A DNA stretch of 59,035 bases from positions 1-59,035 of the forward strand of contig ONLH01000017.1 in the NCBI GenBank assembly GCA_900318645.1. The letters are read 5' to 3'. Shown here piece after piece: positions 44,161 through 53,731 of the stretch (its first letter is position 1; each line of letters opens with the position of its first letter). This DNA is from an uncultured Prevotellaceae bacterium. GTDB lineage: Bacteria > Bacteroidota > Bacteroidia > Bacteroidales > Muribaculaceae. The position numbers and the translations under genes are program-made. The notes under the pieces are model-generated. The model saw nothing but the letters and a program-made list of their open reading frames with translations, was not told the DNA's origin and made no database searches.

Positions 44161-46626
44161 CTAAATCTTGGAGGCACGCACAGGGCGGATGCTCTGTCCA
44201 AAGTAGCGGAGCCTGTAGGTATAGCTCCAGGCAGGATTTCCCGAATCGGAGCTCAGACCACAAGCGCCATCGGGGCCACTGTAGGGGTCACCCGTGATGA
44301 GCGTGCGTGTCCAGTAGTAACCGTAGGTACCTACGCTGGTAAGCGAACCATTAGAGCGGAGACCCGCTGCGGGCAAGAAGATTGTGTTCCCATTGGGACC
44401 AGTTACTAGATTACCTTTCACACCGTTTATTGTCGTCCATGTCCAGGTACACTTTACCATCAGCTCTTCCATTTGTTCCTCGGTCGGCATGCGCCAGCTC
44501 TCGCCCCAGTTCACATAGGCAGCATCGTCCTCAAGATCCAATACCGTCTTATAGTCCACAGTACCATAAGAACTATTGTCGCAGTACTTCGTCAACGTCC
44601 TATTGGTACCATTGCACCACTTGTAGGTGCTCCAATCATAATAATTCTTAGGCTCAGTCTCGCCCCAAGCGAAGTAGTCACCGTACTCCTCGGGGTTATT
44701 GGCGCCGATGTTGCACGTAGCCCACAGTGTGCCACTGGGCAGTCCCAGGTCAACAGACTGCGGGGCGCCTTCATAATAGGCACGAGCTTGGACCGGGACA
44801 ACCGTCTGACCGCCTTCAAGAGAAGAGTGCAAGAAGTACACATTGCCGCTGACTAAGCCTGGCCTAGTTGCCGAGAACATCACTGTCACCTCACGGCTGG
44901 AATTACCAGGTACCACTACAATTATGCTCGACGCACTACCCTCATCCTCTTTTAACATGAACGGTTCATCAACCGAGACAGTCAATATCTTATCTCCTGC
45001 GGTATTATTGACAATGGTCAGCTCACCCGTGATGGTCTCATCTATGAGCACATCACCCAAGTTAAGGCTTTCCTCCTGGACGTAGAGATCCCGGGTATCA
45101 GGAAGCGGTACATGCACGGCACGGACACTGTGGCCGAAGTAGCGAGCACCGTATACACCGTTGTAGAATGTGGTCCATTCCCCCCAATCAAAGCCAACTT
45201 CGGTTGCTTCGTAGGCGCCAGTGGCAATGCCGTTATTAGTAGCGCATGACCTCGACCAATAAATACCCATAACCTCCGATTCGACAATTGAACCCTCGTT
45301 GCGGAAACCTGCAGCAGGCAAAAATATCATGTTCCCATTGGGACCTTTTACCTTATAACCTTTCACACCATTCATATTCGACCGGATCCATGTACACCTG
45401 TCATACAGTTCATGCAACTGCTCGTCAGTCGGTGTACGCCACGATGGACCCCAGTTCACGTATGCAGCATCATCCTCAGGATCCAGTTCGGTCTTATTAT
45501 CTACTATGCCCAAGTTGTTGTTGGTATTGTACTTTGTCAGTGTATTCCTACTGCCGTTACACCACTTGTAGGTACCCCAGTTATACACATCCTTAGACTC
45601 GGTCTCGCCCCAAGCGTAATAGTCGCCATAGCCTTCAGGGTTATCGGCGCCGACGTTGCAGGTCGCCCACAACGTTCCGCTAGGAAGGCCCAGGTCAACA
45701 TACTCGTGATTATCAGGAATCTCTGGCTCTTCAGGCCATGTACCTTTTAACAGGTAATCAATCAGGCAAGTCACATCGTCAATGCTTACTCGGCCATTTT
45801 GGTCCACATCACCGCGCTGATATTCATTGTCAGCAGCAGTGAACGAAGCCGGCATCTGCGGCACATACACAGCACGGACAGTGTATCCATAGAAGCGGTA
45901 GCAGTTTTTGTTCCAATTCACTTCCTCAGACTGGAAGCTCATGTAGCAAGCACCACTGGAATAGCCCGAGGTAAGCGTGCGCGACCAATAGTAGCCATAC
46001 GATCCAAAATCGTAAAGTGACTCATTCCTGTGAGCGCCCGTAGCGGGCAAGAACAAGGTATTCCCATTAGGGCCAGTGACCAGATAACCATTCACGCCGT
46101 TACTCGTTGTCCACGTCCAGGTACAATTATCAACCAATTCATGTTGCTGTTCGTTTGTTGGTATCCGCCATGATGCACCCCAGTTCACGCTGGCGGCATC
46201 GTCCTCGGGTTCTAATGCTGTCTTGTTGTCAACCGTGCCGTAGCTTGCTGACGTGCAGTACTTCGTCATTGATTTGTAGCTGCCGTTGCACCACTTGTAG
46301 GTACCCCATTCATACACCGCTTTAGGCTCTGTTTCGCCCCAAGCGAAATAGTCGCCACATTCCTCAGGAGCATTAGCACCGACGTTGCACGTCGCCCACA
46401 GCGTACCGCTGGGCAGTCCCAGGTCAACATACTCATGACCATCAGGAGGAGCCACCGGTTCATCGAACCATGTGCCTTTTAACAGATAGTCTATCAGGCA
46501 AGTCAGGTCGTCCACATTCACTTGACCATCATGACTCACATCACCTCGCTGAAAATCACCTGCTGCAGTAGTAAACGAGGTCAACATCAGCGACAATACA
46601 AATAAACTTAAAATTGTTCTTTTCAT
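44161..46626 (-). CDS. Three-FISUMP-domain protein with dockerin-like repeats and Ig-like domain
   Basis: An 821-residue secreted protein. After a signal peptide (1-22) come a dockerin-like repeat (about 24-52; FQRGDVSHDGQVNVDDLTCL), FISUMP domain 1 (about 65-260; VDLGLPSGTLWATCNVGA to the GYTVRAV end), a second dockerin-like repeat (about 272-300; YQRGDVDQNGRVSIDDVTCL), FISUMP domain 2 (about 303-505), an Ig-like domain (about 508-618) of the DUF1573 type, and FISUMP domain 3 (about 622-820). The dockerin-like units keep calcium ligands. Each FISUMP unit shares the DDAA.VNWG.SWR.PT motif. Probable surface adhesin or carbohydrate-binding protein; function not proven. Confidence 0.87.
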   Translation of the reverse strand: MKRTILSLFVLSLMLTSFTTAAGDFQRGDVSHDGQVNVDDLTCLIDYLLKGTWFDEPVAPPDGHEYVDLGLPSGTLWATCNVGANAPEECGDYFAWGETEPKAVYEWGTYKWCNGSYKSMTKYCTSASYGTVDNKTALEPEDDAASVNWGASWRIPTNEQQHELVDNCTWTWTTSNGVNGYLVTGPNGNTLFLPATGAHRNESLYDFGSYGYYWSRTLTSGYSSGACYMSFQSEEVNWNKNCYRFYGYTVRAVYVPQMPASFTAADNEYQRGDVDQNGRVSIDDVTCLIDYLLKGTWPEEPEIPDNHEYVDLGLPSGTLWATCNVGADNPEGYGDYYAWGETESKDVYNWGTYKWCNGSRNTLTKYNTNNNLGIVDNKTELDPEDDAAYVNWGPSWRTPTDEQLHELYDRCTWIRSNMNGVKGYKVKGPNGNMIFLPAAGFRNEGSIVESEVMGIYWSRSCATNNGIATGAYEATEVGFDWGEWTTFYNGVYGARYFGHSVRAVHVPLPDTRDLYVQEESLNLGDVLIDETITGELTIVNNTAGDKILTVSVDEPFMLKEDEGSASSIIVVVPGNSSREVTVMFSATRPGLVSGNVYFLHSSLEGGQTVVPVQARAYYEGAPQSVDLGLPSGTLWATCNIGANNPEEYGDYFAWGETEPKNYYDWSTYKWCNGTNRTLTKYCDNSSYGTVDYKTVLDLEDDAAYVNWGESWRMPTEEQMEELMVKCTWTWTTINGVKGNLVTGPNGNTIFLPAAGLRSNGSLTSVGTYGYYWTRTLITGDPYSGPDGACGLSSDSGNPAWSYTYRLRYFGQSIRPVRASKI

Positions 46627-46772
46627 AACTTTATAATTTTAATAATGTAATAATTGTCTAATCATGTATCAAATCATTGCACATTCCTAACTGTTTTCAA
46701 TCATAAACGCCTGCCAGAGGCAAGGAACTTATATGATATTGCAAGAGAGCTATCAATCATTATCTCATGTTA

Positions 46773-46804
46773 CAAATATATTGGCATTGATAATAGCAAA
46801 CAAA
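46773..46804 (-). promoter_or_regulatory. Promoter of the three-FISUMP gene, long leader
   Basis: TTTG (46804-46801), a 20-bp spacer and TATATTTG (46780-46773) on the minus strand match the consensus. The start codon is 147 bases downstream of the -7 box. Confidence 0.65.
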
Positions 46805-46877
46805 CTTTTCAATTAAAAAATGCCCATCAACTATAAAAAAAACCGAAAAGTGTAAAATAATTTGACAATAAAACGAT

Positions 46878-46904
46878 AATAAGGGCCCAAAATGAGCCCT
46901 TATT
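46878..46904. terminator. Terminator of the M3 peptidase gene
   Basis: AATAAGGGC and GCCCTTATT form a 9-bp stem with a short loop. On the minus strand it lies just after the peptidase stop, with a T-rich tail. Confidence 0.75.
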
Positions 46905-46930
46905 GATCAATTCATTGATGAAAAAACAGT

Positions 46931-48979
46931 CTATTGCAGTGGCTTAATGCCATCGCGGCGCATCATGGCCTCGATGCCAGGTTCGGAGCCGCGGAATCGC
47001 TTGTAGAGGGTCATCGGGGCCTCAGTTCCGCCACGGGACAAGACATTCTCGACCCATGAGCGGGCTGTATCGCGGTTGAAGATGCCGTCCTGACGGAATT
47101 TGTCAAAGGCGTCACACTCAATCATTTCGGCCCACTTGTAGCCATAATAACCTGCTGCATAGCCACCCGAGAAGATGTGGGTGAACTGAGGCGACATGAT
47201 GCAGCCTTCCACTGGTTCAAATGCCTGTACTTCCTTGACCGCATTATACTCAAAATCAAAGTCGTCGCCCTTGTAGGGTTCGTTGATGCTATGCCAAGCC
47301 ATATCCATGTAACCGAAGCCCAGCTGACGCACACAGGCGTAGGCAGCACCATATTGTGACGAGGCAATCAGGCGGTCGATCAATTCCTGCGGCACCTGTT
47401 CACCTGTCTGATAGTGGCAGGCAAAACTGTCAAGGAACTCGCGCTCATAGACATAGTTCTCATTGAACTGTGACGGCACCTCGACAAAGTCACGATAGAC
47501 ATTGGTTCCTGAGATTGACTGGTACTTGCAACGGCTCAGCAACTGATGCAATGCATGGCCGAACTCGTGCATGAAGGTCTCGACCTCGCGCACGGTGAGT
47601 AACGAGGGTTTGTTGTCGGTGGGACGTGTGAAATTCATCGTCAAGGTCACCAAGGGACGCACGTCATTGCCGTTATCGTCGATATATTGCTCGCGGAAAC
47701 TTGTCATCCATGCCCCACTCTGCTTGGTGGGACGGGGGAAAAAGTCAAGATAAAGCATTCCAACGGCTTTACCATCCTCGTCGGTCACGTCATAGACTTC
47801 TACCTCGGGGTGGAACACCTGGGCATCATGGTTGGGGATAAAGCGCAGGCCATACATCCGCTTGGCAAAACCGAACACGCCCCGTGTAACCCTACCTAAC
47901 TCAAAATAAGGCCTCAGCAACTCGTCATTGATCTCAAACATCGAGTCCTTTTCCTTATTGCTGTAATAGCTATAGTCCCACGGCATGATATCCATCGGCT
48001 TGCCCTCAAGTTCACTGGCAAAACGAGACAGGCGTTCCATCTCGTCACGTTCTACGGGCAGATAGGCATCGCGCAGCCGGTTCAGCATGTCATAAACATT
48101 GTCAGGCGTCTGTGCCATCGTGTGCTGCAGTTTGTAGTCGGCAAAAGTCTCATACCCCATCAGGCGTGCAATCTCAAGCCGCGTGTTGGCAATGTCACGC
48201 AGCACGTCCAAATTGCAGTACTCGCCACTGGTGCACTGGCGATTATACATCTTGTATAACTTTTCCCGCAAGTCACGTCGGGAGCTGTATTTCATGAATG
48301 GGATGTAACTTGGGGCATTTAGCGTCACCAACCATTCATTCTCACGCCCCTTGTCCTTAGCGGCCTGTTTAGCAGCATCAAGGGCACTCTCGGGCAGACC
48401 GTCAAGGTCATTCTCGGAGAGCCACAACTCATATCGCGGGGTCTCTTTGAGGGTATTCTGTTCAAACTTCAGGGTCAGTTCGGTCAAGCGCTTGGACAGC
48501 TGGCGGTAACGCTTGCGGTCCTCGCCTTGAAGATTGGCACCGCTACGCACAAAGCCATCGTAGGTTTCCTGCATCAGCATGCGGTCCTCCACATCATGAC
48601 TCTGTTCGTTGAAATGGTCATGAACGTATTTCACACGTTGCCAAAGTTGTTCATTCAGGGTGATACTGTTAAAGTGGTCACTCAGCTCGGGTGCCATGAG
48701 TTCGCTCACGGCCATCAACAAGTCATCTGCATTGGCCGATAGCATGGGATAGAACACACCCAATACACGGTTCAGCATTATACCTGCACGGTCAAGCGCG
48801 ACAATGGTGTTCTCAAAGGTCGCTTCATCCTCGTTGGCTGCAATGGCCTTCACCTCGTCATCATGCTGTCTGATGCCCTCGCGGATTGCAGGTTCATAGT
48901 CTGCAGTCGTTATGCGGTCGAACGGGATAGCTCCACCCGAAGTCCTGAACGGACTATAAAAAATATTATTCTCTATCAT
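46931..48979 (-). CDS. M3-family oligopeptidase (Dcp/OpdA-like)
   Basis: A 682-residue zinc peptidase of the thimet oligopeptidase family. The zinc motif HEFGHALHQL (about residues 467-476) with a downstream Glu (DFVEVPSQFNENYV) is complete. Such enzymes cut small peptides in the cytoplasm or periplasm; no signal peptide is seen, so a cytoplasmic dipeptidyl carboxypeptidase role is likely. It starts 38 bp after the mutS2 stop on the same strand, so they may share a transcript. Confidence 0.94.
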   Translation of the reverse strand: MIENNIFYSPFRTSGGAIPFDRITTADYEPAIREGIRQHDDEVKAIAANEDEATFENTIVALDRAGIMLNRVLGVFYPMLSANADDLLMAVSELMAPELSDHFNSITLNEQLWQRVKYVHDHFNEQSHDVEDRMLMQETYDGFVRSGANLQGEDRKRYRQLSKRLTELTLKFEQNTLKETPRYELWLSENDLDGLPESALDAAKQAAKDKGRENEWLVTLNAPSYIPFMKYSSRRDLREKLYKMYNRQCTSGEYCNLDVLRDIANTRLEIARLMGYETFADYKLQHTMAQTPDNVYDMLNRLRDAYLPVERDEMERLSRFASELEGKPMDIMPWDYSYYSNKEKDSMFEINDELLRPYFELGRVTRGVFGFAKRMYGLRFIPNHDAQVFHPEVEVYDVTDEDGKAVGMLYLDFFPRPTKQSGAWMTSFREQYIDDNGNDVRPLVTLTMNFTRPTDNKPSLLTVREVETFMHEFGHALHQLLSRCKYQSISGTNVYRDFVEVPSQFNENYVYEREFLDSFACHYQTGEQVPQELIDRLIASSQYGAAYACVRQLGFGYMDMAWHSINEPYKGDDFDFEYNAVKEVQAFEPVEGCIMSPQFTHIFSGGYAAGYYGYKWAEMIECDAFDKFRQDGIFNRDTARSWVENVLSRGGTEAPMTLYKRFRGSEPGIEAMMRRDGIKPLQ

Positions 48980-49017
48980 TACGTTTTGTTATTAGTATCA
49001 AGTCCCACGTTAACCAA

Positions 49018-51471
49018 TTACTCCAAATCCACCACGGTGATACCGGCACCGCCGAACTGTACATGTTCATCACGGTAAGACTTCACACCATTAACCGTGT
49101 GCAGATAGTCACGGATGGCAACTTTCAAGGCTCCAGTTCCAGTTCCATGCAATATGCGCACGCGCTGGGCGTTGAACTGGATAGCATCGTCTATGAAGTA
49201 GGTTATCGCCTGCAGAGCCTCGTCGGCACGCATGCCACGCACATCAATATCGGGTTTGAAATTCAGTTGCCTTGTCCTTATCTCGTCGGTAGTCGCACGT
49301 CCGAGCGACTCAGCCTTAGCTGTCTTCTCCTTACGCATCGTGCGCTCTACCTTATCGGCCTCGATGCGAGTCTTAATATTGCCAAATGCCACGAGCGCAT
49401 ATTTCTCGTCTATACTGATGAGCGTTCCTACGGTCGTCGTGCCCTTCAGCACCACATTGTCGCCAGCCTGCAAGGGACGGTTTTTAGCGACGGGCTGTAT
49501 CGTCTTTTTCTTGGGCTGTTTAGGACGGGGGTTATTTTTGGGCGTGAGTTCCTTCAGTCGTGTCGGTTCCTCAGGCTCTTCGGCATTCAGGCGTTTCTTG
49601 AATTCGTCAAGCTGTCGGCGCAAGTCCTTAGTACGTTCTTTTTCGGCCTGCTGCTGACGTATTTCCTTGATTGTTCGTTCTATCTGTGCATTGCTGTCAC
49701 GTAGGATTTCCTGCGCTTCGGCACGTGCATCATGGATGATTTGACGGTGTTCGGCACGGATGTTGTCCAAGCGTTCGTCATAATCACCAATCAGCTGGTC
49801 TAGGCGCTTCTCCTTAGCCCGCACATCCTGACGCTTGTTTTCCCAGTAGCGGCGGTCACGCACGATGTCCAACAGGTACTTGTCCATGTTGATATAGTCA
49901 CTGCCCACGATCTCGCTTGCCTTGTCAATGACCTGCTGGGGCAAACCCGTCTTGCGTGCAATCTCGATGGCGAAAGAGCTGCCCGGATAACCTATTGACA
50001 GTTGGAACAGCGGCTGCATGCGTTGGCGGTCATAGAGCATCGCTCCATTGATTACCCCTTCGGCCTCATCAGCAAAATGCTTCAGGTTCTGGTAGTGGGT
50101 GGTAACCACGCCCATTACTTGATGCTCGTTGAGCTGCTCCAGGATAGACTGGGCTATAGCTCCGCCAATCTGCGGCTCGGTGCCGCTTCCCATCTCGTCG
50201 ATCAGAATGAGCGTCTCCTTGCCACCTTTGGACAGGAACAGTTTCATGTTCTGCAGATGGCTGCTATAGGTACTCAGGTCATTCTCAATGCTCTGCTGAT
50301 CACCGATATCAATGAAAATATCGCGGAAGATACCGACATGAGAATTGTCGCGCAAGGTGGGTAACAGACCACATTGCACCATGTATTGCACCACTCCCAC
50401 GGTCTTGAGACACACCGACTTGCCACCGGCATTAGGTCCTGAAATGACCAGGATACGGTTTTGTTTATTCAGGGTGATATTGAGCGGAACGACTTCCTTC
50501 CCTTGATTGCGTAACGAGAGCATCAAGGCCGGATGAATGGCATTGTACCATTCAATGAGGGGCTTACGGTCCACATGGCACATCTGGGCACCGACATCCT
50601 GGGCAAACAGAGCCTTGGCACGGATAAAATCCAGCTGTCCCAACGTCTCCAGGACGCTGGCCAGTTCGTCAAGGTGCGGACGTATCTGGTCGGTCACCTC
50701 GGTGAGGATACGGATGATCTCGCGGGCGATCTCGGCTTCGGTCTCGCGGATGCGGTTATTGGCTTCGACGATGGCATCAGGCTCAATGAACACGGTTTTA
50801 CCCGTAGCGCTCTCGTCGTGGACGATGCCGTGAAGCTTGCGCTTGTTCATCGCATTAACAGGCAGCACCAAGCGTCCGTCACGAAGTGAAGGCTGAACAT
50901 CATTATCAAGGATACCGTCCTGCTTGCCTTGGGCGATGATGCGTCGCAGGGTGCCATTAATGCTACTGGTCACACGGGCTATGTTCACACGCAACTCGTG
51001 GAGACGGGGCGAAGCGGTGTCCTTGATATTACCGGCCTTGTCGAGCACGTGTCCGATTGCGGCACTCAACTCGGGAAAAGACTGCATGCCGCTGGTCAAT
51101 TCACGCAGACGCGGATAGGGAGTATTGTCGTCACCATCAAGAGAGAAAAAGCGCACTATCTGGGAGACGGTCACCAACAGGCGTTGCAAATCAAACAGAC
51201 GCTCTGCCGACAAGAAAGTGCCTGGTGTTGACACCTCTCTCAACACTACACGCAAATCAAAGTAGTAACTCAACGGGAACTCCTTGCCCGTCTGCACGAT
51301 AGACAAGAACTCGTTGGTCTGTTCAAGCCAGCACAGCACCTCGTCGCGACGGGTTGAGTAATGCAAGCGGGGCACGTTGGCGGCGCCCAATGCACTCACG
51401 CAATGGCGTTCCAGTTCACGCCTGACGGCATCAAAGCCGATCTTGGTCTCAAAAGATGAGGGATAAATCAT
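49018..51471 (-). CDS. mutS2: MutS2 endonuclease/anti-recombination ATPase
   Basis: An 817-residue protein of the MutS2 type. The MutS ATPase core has Walker A ISGPNAGGKSVCLKT (about 340), the LIDEMGSGTEP motif, and VVTTHYQNLK. A coiled coil (about 520-640; repeated Glu/Lys/Arg) and a C-terminal Smr nuclease domain (about 745-817; DVRGMRADEA, RILHGTGTGALK) follow. It lacks the mismatch-binding domain. MutS2 suppresses recombination and, in some bacteria, rescues collided ribosomes. The gene is the upstream neighbour of the M3 peptidase. Confidence 0.96.
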   Translation of the reverse strand: MIYPSSFETKIGFDAVRRELERHCVSALGAANVPRLHYSTRRDEVLCWLEQTNEFLSIVQTGKEFPLSYYFDLRVVLREVSTPGTFLSAERLFDLQRLLVTVSQIVRFFSLDGDDNTPYPRLRELTSGMQSFPELSAAIGHVLDKAGNIKDTASPRLHELRVNIARVTSSINGTLRRIIAQGKQDGILDNDVQPSLRDGRLVLPVNAMNKRKLHGIVHDESATGKTVFIEPDAIVEANNRIRETEAEIAREIIRILTEVTDQIRPHLDELASVLETLGQLDFIRAKALFAQDVGAQMCHVDRKPLIEWYNAIHPALMLSLRNQGKEVVPLNITLNKQNRILVISGPNAGGKSVCLKTVGVVQYMVQCGLLPTLRDNSHVGIFRDIFIDIGDQQSIENDLSTYSSHLQNMKLFLSKGGKETLILIDEMGSGTEPQIGGAIAQSILEQLNEHQVMGVVTTHYQNLKHFADEAEGVINGAMLYDRQRMQPLFQLSIGYPGSSFAIEIARKTGLPQQVIDKASEIVGSDYINMDKYLLDIVRDRRYWENKRQDVRAKEKRLDQLIGDYDERLDNIRAEHRQIIHDARAEAQEILRDSNAQIERTIKEIRQQQAEKERTKDLRRQLDEFKKRLNAEEPEEPTRLKELTPKNNPRPKQPKKKTIQPVAKNRPLQAGDNVVLKGTTTVGTLISIDEKYALVAFGNIKTRIEADKVERTMRKEKTAKAESLGRATTDEIRTRQLNFKPDIDVRGMRADEALQAITYFIDDAIQFNAQRVRILHGTGTGALKVAIRDYLHTVNGVKSYRDEHVQFGGAGITVVDLE

Positions 51472-51489
51472 GGTACAAAATTACATATT

Positions 51490-51521
51490 TTTCTTCAATC
51501 AACGAAAACTTTGTATCTTTG
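51490..51521 (+). promoter_or_regulatory. Promoter of a candidate small RNA
   Basis: TTTC (51490-51493), a 20-bp spacer and TATCTTTG (51514-51521) form a good plus-strand promoter, divergent from mutS2 and about 80 bases before a strong terminator. Confidence 0.6.
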
Positions 51522-51527
51522 CGGCAT

Positions 51528-51608
51528 CATCAATCAAATCTTATCTATCTGATTCTAGAAAAAACAATGCCTCGTTGTGGCTCTTCGGGCCATAGCGAGG
51601 TTATTTTT
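51528..51608 (+). ncRNA. Candidate small RNA between mutS2 and the C1 peptidase
   Basis: A promoter at 51490-51521 is followed within 50 bases by a 12-bp hairpin with G-U wobbles (51570-51581 with 51589-51600, loop TCTTCGG) and a T-rich run. That defines a transcript of about 80 bases with no good reading frame. A second -7 box (TACATTTG, 51654-51661) lies downstream for the peptidase gene. It could instead be a leader that ends early under some condition. Expression is not shown. Confidence 0.45.
51570..51608 (+). terminator. Terminator of the candidate small RNA
   Basis: A GC-rich hairpin with a tight loop followed by TTATTTTTAT. Confidence 0.7.
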
Positions 51609-51714
51609 ATCATTTTATTTCCAAAAACGGTCGTTATTCAAAAATAATGAGTACATTTGCAAGTTATAACCAATGAAATTCTATTAACCTAATATTAATA
51701 ACTAACTGTATTTT

Positions 51715-52920
51715 ATGAAGAAGTTTTTATTCTTACTGCTTGCATCGGCCGTTTCCATCAACGTTTTGGCCGACAGCAAGGTTGTCATTCCTGACAGCAC
51801 TGGTTTCAAATTCACCGACACCAAAGTCATTCGCCACACTCCCGTTAAGGACCAGAACAAGTCCGGAACGTGCTGGTGCTACTCTACCAACTCCTTCTTT
51901 GAGAACGAGATCCTGCGCCAAACCGGCAAGGAGGTTCACCTGAGCGAGGGTTTTGTCGTTAACCACTGCTACTATGACAAGGCCATCAAGTACATCCGCA
52001 TGGATGGCACCATCAACTTCGCTGAAGGCGGCGCTGCCGAGGACGTGCCCTACGTATGGCGCAAGTACGGTATGGTTCCCAACGAGGTCTATACTGGCAT
52101 GACCTATGGCGACAAGAAGTTTGACACCAGCGAGCTGACCGCTCTGTTGAAAGGCTATGTTGGCACCATCAACAAGAACAGCCGCGGTAAGCTTTCTCCT
52201 GCTTGGATGGACGGTCTGAAGGGCATCCTCGACGGTTACATGGGCAAGATGCCCGAGACTTTCGTCTATGAGGGCAAGACCTATACCCCGCAGACCTGGG
52301 CTGCCAGCCTCGGCATCAACATGGACGACTATGTACCCATTGCATCGTTCACCCACCACCCCTACTATCAGCCCTTCGTCCTTGAGGTGGCCGACAACTG
52401 GTTGTGGTCAAGCTATCAGAACGTGCCCATCGACGAGCTGCTGGAGATTGCCAACTATGCTATCGACAACGGCTACAGCATCGCTTGGGGTTCTGACGTG
52501 AGCGAGAAAGGCTTCAAGTGGCGCAATGGTTATGCTATCCTGCCCGTCAAGAAAGAGGTTCCCGATGCTGCAGGTACCGACATGGCACGCTGGGCTCAGC
52601 TGAGCGACAGAGACCGCGAGGCCGAGTTGTGGGACATCAAGGGCCCGGTTAAGGAGCAGTGGGTAACCCCCGAGGAGCGTCAGGCAATGTTTGACAACAA
52701 GGAGACCACCGACGACCACGGTATGGTCATCATGGGTAAGGCTGTTGACCAGGAAGGCAACCGCTACTTCAAGGTGCAGAACAGCTGGGACACCAACCAG
52801 CTCTATGAGGGCTACTTCTATTGCAGTGAGGCCTTCTTCCGCGCTAAGACCTTGAACATCCTCGTTCACAAGGATGCCATCCCCGCCAAGATCGCCAAGA
52901 AGATGGGTATCAAGAAGTAA
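51715..52920 (+). CDS. C1-family (bleomycin-hydrolase-like) cysteine aminopeptidase
   Basis: A 401-residue peptidase with a signal peptide (1-19) and a papain-like active site: Cys53 in KSGTCWCYST, His335 in DDHGMVIMG and Asn356 in KVQNSWDT. Size and motif order fit the aminopeptidase C/bleomycin hydrolase group, but here the protein appears to be exported, as in many Bacteroidales. It would trim amino acids or dipeptides from peptides in the periplasm. A TACATTTG -7 box lies 53 bp upstream, and a terminator follows at 52947-52976. Confidence 0.92.
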   Translation: MKKFLFLLLASAVSINVLADSKVVIPDSTGFKFTDTKVIRHTPVKDQNKSGTCWCYSTNSFFENEILRQTGKEVHLSEGFVVNHCYYDKAIKYIRMDGTINFAEGGAAEDVPYVWRKYGMVPNEVYTGMTYGDKKFDTSELTALLKGYVGTINKNSRGKLSPAWMDGLKGILDGYMGKMPETFVYEGKTYTPQTWAASLGINMDDYVPIASFTHHPYYQPFVLEVADNWLWSSYQNVPIDELLEIANYAIDNGYSIAWGSDVSEKGFKWRNGYAILPVKKEVPDAAGTDMARWAQLSDRDREAELWDIKGPVKEQWVTPEERQAMFDNKETTDDHGMVIMGKAVDQEGNRYFKVQNSWDTNQLYEGYFYCSEAFFRAKTLNILVHKDAIPAKIAKKMGIKK

Positions 52921-52946
52921 TCAAAACTTCATCTTTTTAAATGATC

Positions 52947-52985
52947 ACGACCTGCAGTCAGATGACCGCAGGTCGTTTTTTTCTT
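52947..52985 (+). terminator. Terminator of the C1 peptidase gene
   Basis: ACGACCTGC (52947-52955) pairs with GCAGGTCGT (52968-52976), followed by a long T-run. Confidence 0.9.
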
Positions 52986-53018
52986 GCCCATTCATGCAGT
53001 TGAATCAATAATTATCAC

Positions 53019-53026
53019 TACCTTTG
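53019..53026 (+). promoter_or_regulatory. -7 box of ridA
   Basis: TACCTTTG, 57 bp before the ridA ATG. A -33 TTTG is not obvious. Confidence 0.5.
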
Positions 53027-53083
53027 CAGTATCTGATTAACTCACATTATTAACAACAATATTATTCATCTTATCAACAAACA

Positions 53084-53461
53084 ATGAAAGTATTAAACAC
53101 CGATAAGGCACCTGCTGCCATTGGTCCCTACAGCCAGGCTATCCGCACCGGCAATCTCGTATTCGTTTCGGGCCAGCTGCCCATCATCCCTGAGACCGGA
53201 GCATTCCCCGAGGGAGGCATCAAGGAACAGACCCGTCAAAGCCTGCTCAACGCACGCGCCATCCTCCAGAGCGAGGGACTCGACCTCAATAACGTTGTCA
53301 AGACCACCGTATTCCTCAGTGAAATTGCCAACTTCGGCCCAATGAACGAGGTCTATGCCGAGTTCTTCACGGCTCCCTTCCCTGCTCGCTGCGCCTTCGC
53401 AGTAAAGGACCTGCCCAAGGCTGCCCTTGTCGAAATCGAACTCATCGCCGAGGCACAGTAA
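53084..53461 (+). CDS. ridA: RidA-family reactive imine/enamine deaminase
   Basis: A 125-residue RidA/YjgF protein, starting MKVLNTDKAPAAIGPYSQAI and holding the substrate-binding Arg (PFPARCAFAVKDLP) and the C-terminal VEIELIAE. RidA breaks down 2-aminoacrylate and related imines that would damage pyridoxal enzymes. Length and motifs are standard. A terminator at 53486-53521 ends a single-gene unit. Confidence 0.97.
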   Translation: MKVLNTDKAPAAIGPYSQAIRTGNLVFVSGQLPIIPETGAFPEGGIKEQTRQSLLNARAILQSEGLDLNNVVKTTVFLSEIANFGPMNEVYAEFFTAPFPARCAFAVKDLPKAALVEIELIAEAQ

Positions 53462-53485
53462 ACCATTTTCCTAATAAACACAATC

Positions 53486-53521
53486 ATCAGGTCGTGGTCT
53501 TTTCCATGACCTGATTTTTTT
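53486..53521 (+). terminator. Terminator of ridA
   Basis: ATCAGGTCGTGG (53486-53497) pairs with CCATGACCTGAT (53504-53515) with one G-U pair, followed by TTTTTTCG. Confidence 0.85.
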
Positions 53522-53731
53522 CGAACGTCACTGAGGAAATAAAAACTACGAATTATACTCATTGGCATCCGCATACCATTATGACAAATTTCACGAATGG
53601 CGGCGCATACATAGATTGAAACTATCAAAAGTAAAATATTCTTAAGTCAATAGCAGTCAATACAACATGAGTGTTTGTTGATCGTTATAATAAATATGTG
53701 ATTATTAACCCGCTAAAAGTATCAGGAAAAA

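Larger units (their letters stand above)
46627..46930. other. Intergenic region with promoter and terminator
   Basis: The 304 bases hold a promoter for the FISUMP gene (46773-46804), giving a leader of about 145 bases, and the terminator of the M3 peptidase gene (46878-46904). Confidence 0.65.

Noticed and set aside
51456-51647. 63-codon plus-strand frame across the small-RNA region
   Set aside because: It starts upstream of the promoter and crosses the terminator hairpin, so it is unlikely to be translated.
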